A stretch of 64,000 nucleotides of DNA from Hymenobacter rubripertinctus (GTDB lineage Bacteria > Bacteroidota > Bacteroidia > Cytophagales > Hymenobacteraceae), in contig NZ_QYCN01000010.1 in NCBI RefSeq assembly GCF_003583925.1, positions 72,093 to 136,092 of the forward strand, read 5' to 3'. This document shows, piece by piece, positions 58,381 to 64,000 of the stretch. The notes under the pieces are model-generated. The model was not told the DNA's origin and made no database searches. It worked only from the letters and a program-made list of their open reading frames with translations. A program made the position numbers and the translations under genes. Each line of letters begins with the position of its first letter. Position 1 is the stretch's first letter.

Positions 58381-59829
58381 ATGTGGGAAAACCAAAGCCT
58401 ATTCCGCGTTTCCGTCCAGCTCTTCGCCGATGGTGTTTTCAACCTGCTCGACCGCTCCCTGAAGCCGGAAGTGTTTTTGCTGGGCGTGGCCTCGGCCCGC
58501 GAAACCGACGAACCCGAGGCCGTAGTGGTTGAGCCCCAGTCGCACCGCTACGGGCCGCCGGATTTTGCCGCCGTGAAGGACCACGCCGCCGCCCTCGAAC
58601 CCGATGGCCCCCGCGAAGTGGTCTACCACCTGCACCCGCTCGACCACGACCGCTACGAAAAGCAGCGCTGGTATGAGTTGCTGCGCCGGGCCACCGAGCA
58701 CACGCTCAACGACTTGGTGGCCACCCGCCACGAAGACCGGGTGAGCTTCTGCTCGCTGCCCGTTACGGCCGGCGGCTACCAGGTCATTATTGTCTTGCAG
58801 CTCAGCGCCGAAGCGTACCAGTGCTACTACGCCCTGGCAGGCCCATCGGTCCTGAACCGGCCGGCTTCCCTGCTGGCGGCCACGGTGCAGGAGTTTTTGC
58901 AGGATTCGGCCCGGGCCCTGCGTGAGTCGGACCACGACGACGACGACCGGCCCGTGCTGGACCGCGACTACAACGAGGTGCTGCGCGCCGCCGGCCGCCG
59001 CTTTATGCTGCGCGCCGGCACCCACGGCCTCTACGACGCCTGCAACGGCGTGGCCGCCCTGCGCCACGAGGGCGACGAGGGCGTGGGCACGATGCTGGTC
59101 TGCCGCCGCAACCACCCGGCCGTGGTGCCCGTGCTCACCCTCGAATCGCCGATTCCGCTGCGCGACTACCGCCGCATCCGCAAGCTGCTGGAGCTGAGCG
59201 AAGACCGCAACTCGCTGATTACGGACGCCACTGACGTATTTGGCCTGGGCTATCTGGTAGAGCCGACCGACTCGCAGTACGAGCCCCTGTTCACGGTGCA
59301 CTTCACCAAGCACTATAGCTGGGAGCTGAGCCACGACTCGGAGCTGATGATGAAAGTGGTGTCCAACACGCCCCGCCTGCCCCAGGGCACCATCGACGAA
59401 GACAACTTCACGCGGGCCGTGCACCGGGTATTTCCGGCCGTGGACGGGGCCGGGGTGGCCTACCTCTGGGAGCTGACGCTCAAGGCCACCAAACAGACTC
59501 ACGGCACCATTCTGCTCATTTCCGAGGGGGCGGCCCAGGAGGCCGCCCGCCTCACCCGCCAGTGCTTCCGGGTGGCCCCCCGCCTGATGACGCCCTCCGT
59601 GCTGCGCCTGGTCACCAACATCGACGGGGCCGTGCTCATCGACCCGGCCGGCACCTGCTTTGCCATCGGCGTCATCCTCGACGGGCTGGCCACCGAGAAA
59701 GGCGACTCCAGCCGCGGCTCCCGCTACAACTCGGCCCTGCGCTACGTGGAAAGCAACCGCTACCCCGTCCTGGCCATCGTCGTGAGTGAGGATGGTTGGA
59801 TTGACCTGCTCCCGCCGGTCCGGCGCTAG
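58381..59829 (+). CDS. DACNV-type sensor protein with DisA/DAC-like C-terminal domain
   Basis: 482 residues from ATG 58381. The N-terminal part (about 1-130) resembles the predicted sensor module called DACNV. The C-terminal part (about 210-482) has the diadenylate-cyclase fold signature: D415-G-A (NIDGAVLIDPAGTCFAIG), GVILDG, and G446-S-R-Y-N-S-A452 in place of the canonical GTRHRAA. The DGA triplet that holds ATP is intact, but the RHR motif reads RYN, so cyclic-di-AMP synthesis may be lost or altered. It may act as a nucleotide sensor. It is divergent from a small membrane protein and precedes a GTCAT hairpin. Cytoplasmic. Confidence 0.78.
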   Translation: MWENQSLFRVSVQLFADGVFNLLDRSLKPEVFLLGVASARETDEPEAVVVEPQSHRYGPPDFAAVKDHAAALEPDGPREVVYHLHPLDHDRYEKQRWYELLRRATEHTLNDLVATRHEDRVSFCSLPVTAGGYQVIIVLQLSAEAYQCYYALAGPSVLNRPASLLAATVQEFLQDSARALRESDHDDDDRPVLDRDYNEVLRAAGRRFMLRAGTHGLYDACNGVAALRHEGDEGVGTMLVCRRNHPAVVPVLTLESPIPLRDYRRIRKLLELSEDRNSLITDATDVFGLGYLVEPTDSQYEPLFTVHFTKHYSWELSHDSELMMKVVSNTPRLPQGTIDEDNFTRAVHRVFPAVDGAGVAYLWELTLKATKQTHGTILLISEGAAQEAARLTRQCFRVAPRLMTPSVLRLVTNIDGAVLIDPAGTCFAIGVILDGLATEKGDSSRGSRYNSALRYVESNRYPVLAIVVSEDGWIDLLPPVRR

Positions 59830-59838
59830 GTGGGATGT

Positions 59839-59894
59839 AAAAGGAACGTCATGCTGAGCGCAGCGGAGCGGAGTCGAAGCATGACGTTCCTTTT
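59839..59894. terminator. 17-bp GTCAT-family bidirectional hairpin
   Basis: AAAAGGAACGTCATGCT (59839-59855) pairs exactly with 59878-59894; AGCGCAGCGGAGCGGAGTCG lies in the loop. It separates convergent genes. Confidence 0.85.
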
Positions 59895-59911
59895 TGCGTA
59901 GCCCCTACATC

Positions 59912-60901
59912 CTACCCATTCACGCTCTTCATCATGGCCTCCGGGTAGCGGGAGCCGGCGGCGGCGTGCGGGGGGACTATTTCGTTGAGGCGGGCCAGGT
60001 CCTGGGCCGAGAGGGTGAGGTGGGTGGCGGCGGCGTTTTCTTCGAGGTAGGCCACGCGCTTGGTGCCGGGAATAGGCACCACGTCGTCGCCCTGGGCCAG
60101 TACCCAGGCCAGGGCCAGCTGGCCGGGGGTGCAGTCCTTCTCGGTGGCCAGGTGCTTCATGCGGGCCACCAGGTCGAGGTTCTTCTGGAAGTTCTCGCCC
60201 TGGAAGCGCGGGGTGTGGCGGCGGTAGTCGTCGGCGGCCAAATCCTCGAACTTTTTGATCTGGCCCGTCAGGAAGCCCCGGCCCAGGGGCGAGTAGGGCA
60301 CGAAGCCAATGCCCAGCTCGCGGCAGGTGGGCAGAATATCGTCTTCGGGTTCCCGGCTCCAGAGCGAGTATTCGGTTTGCAAAGCGGCAATGGGGTGTAC
60401 CTGGCAGGCCCGGCGCAGCGTGTCGGGGGCGGCTTCCGAGAGGCCCAGAAAGCGCACTTTGCCCTCTTCCACCAGCCGGCTCATGGCCCCCACGGTTTCC
60501 TCGATGGGCGTGCCGGGGTCGACGCGGTGCTGGTAGTAGAGGTCGATGTGGTCGGTGCCCAGGCGCTGGAGGCTGGCCTCGCAGGCGGCGCGCACGTACT
60601 CGGGGCGGCCGTTGATGCCGCGCTTTTCCGGGTTGGCCGGGTCGCGCTGAATGCCAAACTTGGTGGCAATAAGGGCCTCCTGGCGGCGGTCTTTCAGGAC
60701 CCGGCCCAGCAGCTGCTCGTTGAGGTAGGGGCCGTACATATCGGCCGTATCCAGGAAGGTGACGCCCAGCTCCAGGGCCCGGTGCAGGGTGCGGATGCTC
60801 TCCTGGTCGTCGCGCTGGCCGTAGAAATCAGACATGCCCATGCAGCCGAGGCCGAGGGCGGAAACCGTGAGGCCGGAGCGGCCCAGTTGGCGGGTTTTCA
60901 T
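59912..60901 (-). CDS. Aldo/keto reductase
   Basis: 329 residues of the NADP-dependent AKR superfamily (TIM barrel). Catalytic Asp, Tyr, Lys and His appear as [25 protein letters not shown] and [14 protein letters not shown], in the normal order (about residues 51-130). The NADP-binding end is [18 protein letters not shown]. Start [20 protein letters not shown] is typical for YajO/YghZ-type members that reduce sugars, aldehydes or quinones. Substrate not assigned. Heptamer repeats lie just upstream. Confidence 0.94.
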   Translation of the reverse strand: MKTRQLGRSGLTVSALGLGCMGMSDFYGQRDDQESIRTLHRALELGVTFLDTADMYGPYLNEQLLGRVLKDRRQEALIATKFGIQRDPANPEKRGINGRPEYVRAACEASLQRLGTDHIDLYYQHRVDPGTPIEETVGAMSRLVEEGKVRFLGLSEAAPDTLRRACQVHPIAALQTEYSLWSREPEDDILPTCRELGIGFVPYSPLGRGFLTGQIKKFEDLAADDYRRHTPRFQGENFQKNLDLVARMKHLATEKDCTPGQLALAWVLAQGDDVVPIPGTKRVAYLEENAAATHLTLSAQDLARLNEIVPPHAAAGSRYPEAMMKSVNG

Positions 60902-60908
60902 GGGGGGA

Positions 60909-60953
60909 GTAGTGAGTAGTGAGTAGTGAGTAGTGAGTAGTGAGTAGTGAGTA
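60909..60953. repeat. GTAGTGA heptamer array
   Basis: Six exact GTAGTGA units plus GTA, starting 8 bases upstream of the aldo/keto reductase ATG on its 5' side. Confidence 0.93.
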
Positions 60954-61046
60954 GGAAAACGGCCCCGGGGCGCGGAAGTTTAGCCCGGCCCCCAACCCGG
61001 ACGTGCGGACTGCGTTTCTGTGCCCGAACCCCTACGCCCTCTCCCG

Positions 61047-61532
61047 ATGCCCGTTTCTGCTTTCGACCAAGACGACCGCCTGCGCTGGGTGGAGCGTATT
61101 TCCCGCCTGCTCGACAGCCAGTTCCGGGTGCCCGGCACCACCTGGCGCTTCGGCCTCGACCCCATCATGGGCCTGATTCCGGTGGTGGGCGGCCTGCCCT
61201 CGCTGGCTATTTCGGGTATGCTCATCCTCACCATGCTCCGCCACGGGGCCAGCGGCAGCCTGGTGGTGCGCATGGTGGTCAACGTGGTGCTCGATACGCT
61301 CATCGGGGCCATTCCGGTAATCGGCAACATCTTCGACTTCGCCTATAAAGCCAACGACCGCAACGTGAAGCTACTGCGCGCCCACTACGCCGAGGGCAAG
61401 CACCAGGGCTCCGGCAAAGGCCTGATTGCGGTGCTGGTGCTGGTGCTGCTGGCCCTGGCCGGCCTCATCGTCTGGGCCGCCTGGACGCTGGGCGCCGCCC
61501 TCTGGCACTGGGGCGCGTCGGCGCAGTGGTAG
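61047..61532 (+). CDS. DUF4112 membrane protein
   Basis: 161 residues from ATG 61047. DUF4112 motifs: LLDSQFRVPGTTWRFGLDPI, GLIPVVGGLPSLAISGMLIL, VVLDTLIGAIPVIGNIFDFA and YKANDRNVKLLRAH. The central Gly/Pro-rich hydrophobic hairpins are membrane-embedded, and a C-terminal span (about 130-152) adds another. Function unknown. A GTG nine codons upstream is possible but the ATG start fits the family. It is followed by an inverted repeat of the GTCAT family. Confidence 0.88.
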   Translation: MPVSAFDQDDRLRWVERISRLLDSQFRVPGTTWRFGLDPIMGLIPVVGGLPSLAISGMLILTMLRHGASGSLVVRMVVNVVLDTLIGAIPVIGNIFDFAYKANDRNVKLLRAHYAEGKHQGSGKGLIAVLVLVLLALAGLIVWAAWTLGAALWHWGASAQW

Positions 61533-61544
61533 GGCGGGAATGCA

Positions 61545-61643
61545 CTGTCATGCTGACGCAGGAAGGAGGCTGCCGCGTGAGGCTGGCGCCTTCTGTAGCA
61601 GTCGTGCCAGCGTAACAGGATCCTTGCTTCGTCAGCATGACAG
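61545..61643. repeat. GTCAT-family long inverted repeat
   Basis: CTGTCATGCTGACG (61545-61558) pairs exactly with 61630-61643; the inside holds further imperfect stems. It is a likely terminator for DUF4112 or spacer ahead of the next promoter. Confidence 0.75.
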
Positions 61644-61676
61644 GTCCCTTACCTGCCTATTCCCCGTTTCCTGCCT

Positions 61677-61684
61677 TACCTTTG
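61677..61684 (+). promoter_or_regulatory. TAnnTTTG -7 box of lipoprotein-SCO-cytochrome operon
   Basis: TACCTTTG lies 5 bases before the GTG at 61690 and 11 before the ATG at 61696. It is the only promoter-like box before the three-gene operon. Confidence 0.6.
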
Positions 61685-61689
61685 CGGGC

Positions 61690-62112
61690 GTGAAGATGCT
61701 CCGATTTATCCCGCTGCTGGCCTTGCTGGCCGCCTGCGAGTCTGCCCCCGACCGGGAGCAGCAGCAGGTGGCTGCGGCCGAAAAAACCGTGCTGGCCAGC
61801 CACGATTCGCTCATGGCCCGGATGGACCGGCTCTACGAGCTGCGCCAGCAGCTGGCCCGGGTACCGGCCACCGACAGCGTAGCCGCCGGCCGCCATCGGC
61901 GGGCCTTGCTGGGCGCGGAGAGCGGCATGATGTTCTGGATGCACCACTACCGCCGCCCCGCCGACACGGTGGCCGCCCCGCGCCGCCGGGCTTACTACGC
62001 GGCCCAGCAGCAACGCATCGATTCGGTGCGCCGTTTGTTTCAACGCAGCCAGGACTCGGCCCGCCAGCTGCTGGGGGCCACGCCGGCCGCACCCTCTACC
62101 CCTGCCCCATGA
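61690..62112 (+). CDS. Small lipoprotein of SCO-cytochrome operon
   Basis: 140 residues from GTG 61690 (ATG 61696 is the alternative). The lipobox LLALLAAC16 follows a short hydrophobic signal, so a lipid anchor is predicted. The rest is helical and charged (AAAEKTVLASHDSLMARMDR, LYELRQQLARVPATDS) with FWMHHYRRP in the middle, whose Met and His pair could bind metal. No family recognised. The final codons overlap the SCO start by 4 bases, so co-translation is expected. Placement with a copper-delivery protein hints at metal handling; this is inference. Confidence 0.72.
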   Translation: MKMLRFIPLLALLAACESAPDREQQQVAAAEKTVLASHDSLMARMDRLYELRQQLARVPATDSVAAGRHRRALLGAESGMMFWMHHYRRPADTVAAPRRRAYYAAQQQRIDSVRRLFQRSQDSARQLLGATPAAPSTPAP

Positions 62113-62804
62113 TCATCCGTTTGTTTCTGCGCCGCGCCGGCCTGCTGGCCGCCGGCACCGTTACCGGCCTGAGCCTGCTGCTCGCCGGCTGCTCGCCCTC
62201 TTCCGCTGATCATCAGCAACCCGACCGCCTGCCCGTGCTGGGCTTCAAGGCGGCCGCCCCCACCAGCCCCGGCGACACGCTGCCCGACCCTATCCCGGCC
62301 TTCCGCCTCACCGACCAGATGGGCCAGCCGGTTACCAACCAGACGTTTGCCGGCAAGGTCTACGTCACCGACTTCTTCTTCGCCACCTGCCCCAGCATCT
62401 GCCCCAAAATGCAGAGCGAGCTGCTGCGGGTGTACCGGGCTTTTGAGGACAACCCCAACGTGCTGTTCCTGAGCCACACCATCGACCCGGCCCACGACTC
62501 CATTCCGGTGCTGCGCGACTATGCCGAGCGGCTGGGCATTCAGGATGCCGCCCGCTGGCACTTCGCCACTGCCCCCCACGACACCATTTTCGCCCTCGCC
62601 CGGGCCTACATGACCGGGGCCGAGGTCGACCGCACCGTGCAGGGCGGCTTCGCCCACAGCGGCACGTTTGCCCTCGTGGATTCCCATCGCCGCGTGCGGG
62701 GCGTGTACGATGGTATGGTGAAGGAGGAAGTGGACCGCCTGATTGAGGAGCTGCCCCTGCTGCTGCGGGAAGAAGCCGCCGCCCAACCCACCGCCGCCCG
62801 CTGA
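62109..62804 (+). CDS. SCO1/SenC family copper protein
   Basis: 231 residues. The N-terminal lipoprotein signal has lipobox LLLAGC28, so it is anchored outside the cytoplasm. The thioredoxin-like SCO domain (about 55-220) carries CPSIC (TCPSICPKMQ), the CxxxC copper site, and a distal His in GFAHSGTFALVD. SCO proteins load the CuA centre of cytochrome oxidase or maintain its thiols. Its start overlaps the lipoprotein gene by ATGA and its stop overlaps the cytochrome start (TGATG). The three genes are one operon. Confidence 0.92.
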   Translation: MIIRLFLRRAGLLAAGTVTGLSLLLAGCSPSSADHQQPDRLPVLGFKAAAPTSPGDTLPDPIPAFRLTDQMGQPVTNQTFAGKVYVTDFFFATCPSICPKMQSELLRVYRAFEDNPNVLFLSHTIDPAHDSIPVLRDYAERLGIQDAARWHFATAPHDTIFALARAYMTGAEVDRTVQGGFAHSGTFALVDSHRRVRGVYDGMVKEEVDRLIEELPLLLREEAAAQPTAAR

Positions 62805-63229
62805 TGCGCCCGGCCGGCTACTTCCGGTGGGCCGCCGCCGGGGCCTTCGCCCTCACGCTGGGCCTGAGCAGCTGCTTCACGGAGCGGCAGAATGAGGGTG
62901 CCCAGCTCTACGCCGCCCACTGCGCCAGCTGCCACGGCGACCAGGGCCAGGGCCTGGAGCGCCTGATTCCGGGCGTGGCCGCCGCCGACTACGTGGCCCA
63001 GCACCGGGATGAGCTGCCCTGCATCGTGCGCAAGGGCCTGAACGGGCCGCTGGTCGTCAACGGCGTCGAGTACAACCAGGTGATGCCCGGCCACGAGGAC
63101 CTGACCGACTCCCAGATCACCAACCTGCTCAACTTCCTGCAAACCAACTGGGGCAACCAGAATCAGCCCTACACCATCCGCGAAGCCTCCGACCTGCTCG
63201 GCCGCTGCAACGGCTCGGACGGGCAGTGA
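62804..63229 (+). CDS. Lipid-anchored c-type cytochrome
   Basis: 141 residues. The signal peptide ends with a lipobox-like LGLSSC24, suggesting lipid anchoring. The haem site is CASCH (HCASCHGDQGQG, about residues 42-46), with a likely Met ligand in YNQVMPGHEDLTDSQITNLL. It carries electrons in the periplasm, probably to a terminal oxidase given the SCO partner. It is the final gene of the operon and is followed by a strong hairpin. Confidence 0.93.
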   Translation: MRPAGYFRWAAAGAFALTLGLSSCFTERQNEGAQLYAAHCASCHGDQGQGLERLIPGVAAADYVAQHRDELPCIVRKGLNGPLVVNGVEYNQVMPGHEDLTDSQITNLLNFLQTNWGNQNQPYTIREASDLLGRCNGSDGQ

Positions 63230-63247
63230 AACGCCGCTGAGCAGGTA

Positions 63248-63311
63248 GTAGGCGGCGGCTACGTGGTATTCGCCCGGGCTGCCCGGACGAATACCGCGTA
63301 GCGCCGCCTAC
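63248..63311 (+). terminator. Long hairpin after cytochrome operon
   Basis: 63248-63272 pairs with 63288-63311 with one bulge and one G-T-type mismatch (GTAGGCGGC ... GGTATTCG). It lies 19 bases past the cytochrome stop. Confidence 0.8.
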
Positions 63312-63480
63312 CCAGGCTTGCCCGATGCGCACCAGCCGCCAGCCGCCCATTCCCCTGATTTCCCGCGCCACCAGCCGCCATCGGCGGCGGCTCAGCCGTG
63401 CGTCATCCGCCCGGCCCGGCGGCCTGTGCCAGCCCGAGCGGGTGGGCTGGGGCCACCCGGCCAGGGCCGCCGGGCATGTT

Positions 63481-63597
63481 GGAGAGAAACCGCAAACTTT
63501 TATTTCTTTCTCTCCGGCGCTGGAGAGAAACCGCGAAATACGATTCCTTTCTCTCCGGCGTTGGAGAGAAAGTGCTCTTTCGTTTTAGTTTCTCTCC
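63481..63597. promoter_or_regulatory. Three tandem inverted-repeat units upstream of XRE gene
   Basis: Three 35-base units start at 63481, 63522 and 63563 (41-base period). Each begins GGAGAGAAA and ends TTTCTCTCC, with 17 variable bases between. Six-base spacers GGCGCT and GGCGTT separate them. The array ends 12 bases before the ATG of a helix-turn-helix gene. Evenly spaced identical half-sites suggest operators for a DNA-binding protein or stacked RNA hairpins in the 5' leader. Confidence 0.75.
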
Positions 63598-63609
63598 AAA
63601 ACCGTTGCC

Positions 63610-64000
63610 ATGGCCCGCGCCCTATCCAATGCCGTCGCTTCCAATAGTCTGGCGGCCAGCATCCGCACGCATTTCGGACTCACCCAGGCCGAGCTGAGCC
63701 AGTACCTGGGCATCAGCAGCAGTCAGGTGGCCCATCTCGAAGCCGGCCGCCGCCGGGCCACGCCCCTGGCCAACCTGCGCCTGACCCGCCTGGCGCAGGC
63801 CCTGCCCCCACCCGATGGCCAGGGCCGGCCCGCCCCGCTTCCGCCCGCTACCGAGGCGTTGCCGGCCCCGGTTCTGCCCCTGCCGCCGCTGCCCGGCCCG
63901 CTGGCCCCTGCCCTGCTGGCCCGGCGGCAGCGGCAGCTGGCCCGCCGCCTGGCCCTGCTGCTGCGCGACGAGCGGCGGCTGTGCCAGCAGGTGGCCGCCC
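63610..64000 (+). CDS. XRE-type helix-turn-helix regulator (5' part only)
   Basis: 130 codons from ATG 63610 to the window edge. The N-terminal HTH (about 13-60, SIRTHFGLTQAELSQYLGIS and SSQVAHLEAGRRRATPLAN) has the Q..L...LG.S..QV...E.GRR pattern of Cro/CI-like repressors. A Pro/Ala-rich linker (about 68-100) follows, then a charged helical part (ARRQRQLARRLALLLRDERR). The rest is cut off. The three-unit inverted-repeat array directly upstream could be its own operator. Function of the regulon unknown. Confidence 0.8.
   Translation, partial: MARALSNAVASNSLAASIRTHFGLTQAELSQYLGISSSQVAHLEAGRRRATPLANLRLTRLAQALPPPDGQGRPAPLPPATEALPAPVLPLPPLPGPLAPALLARRQRQLARRLALLLRDERRLCQQVAA

Noticed and set aside
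61690..63229. Novel respiratory gene set
   Set aside because: A lipoprotein-SCO-cytochrome c operon is an ordinary oxidase-assembly arrangement; only the small lipoprotein is unassigned.
63481..63597. Mini CRISPR array (palindromic repeats with 17-base interiors)
   Set aside because: Only two full repeats fit, the spacers are too short, no cas genes are present and the repeats are perfect half-site palindromes immediately before a start codon.

Overview
The window comes from a GC-rich member of the Bacteroidota, most likely the Hymenobacter lineage of the Cytophagales. I infer this from the gene families: PorX of the type IX secretion system, an LpxC-FabZ fusion, OmpA-independent CarboxypepD_reg/OMP_b-brl_3 receptors, DUF2851, DUF4197, DUF6044 and a LuxC-like acyl-CoA reductase. 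Promoter-like TAnnTTTG boxes, the Bacteroidota -7 element, precede many genes. No rRNA or tRNA gene was seen.

Layout. 1-429 is the 5' part of an acidic-N-terminus protein that runs off the left edge. 832-6292 holds an outer-membrane receptor, an isochorismatase-like hydrolase, a short gene broken by an in-frame TGA, and porX. 6662-12169 holds an HD hydrolase followed by the lipid A block lpxD, lpxC-fabZ, lpxA and an ABC ATPase. 12432-16577 holds an acidic small protein, two DUF4197 paralogues, a CinA-like gene and a DCC protein.

A strongly AT-rich island (16578-17333) precedes the most unusual locus, 17334-21326. It carries three small Sec-exported peptide precursors that share an exactly positioned cleavage site and a C-terminal motif, followed by a DUF5819/SdpA-like protein, an HTTM/SdpB-like membrane protein and two further small membrane proteins. 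The arrangement resembles the Bacillus sdpABC toxin-maturation operon but with different, cysteine-free peptides. It is the best candidate here for an undescribed system.

21633-34630 holds a 2-oxoacid dehydrogenase E2, a second receptor, an oligopeptidase B-like S9 peptidase, an orphan histidine kinase, valS and a nitrilase. 34701-45815 holds an N-acetyl sugar amidotransferase, a region of mobile-looking repeats (35855-36716), a ferredoxin, an acyl-CoA reductase, twin small lineage proteins, a nucleoside phosphorylase, trhO, a sugar O-acyltransferase, membrane and DUF2851 proteins and a LolA-like carrier. 45941-63229 holds ftsK, DUF6044, xerD, aroQ, an aminotransferase, marC, a cation/proton antiporter, a BaiN-like flavoprotein, a DAC-domain protein, an aldo/keto reductase, and a lipoprotein-SCO-cytochrome c operon. 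The right edge cuts an XRE-type regulator preceded by a three-unit array of inverted repeats.

Intergenic DNA is unusually rich in two repeat styles. One is 7-nt tandem repeats of varying sequence, usually paired as inverted arms. The other is a GTCAT...ATGAC hairpin family at gene ends. One heptamer array lies inside the valS coding sequence and another covers the start of a membrane protein gene.
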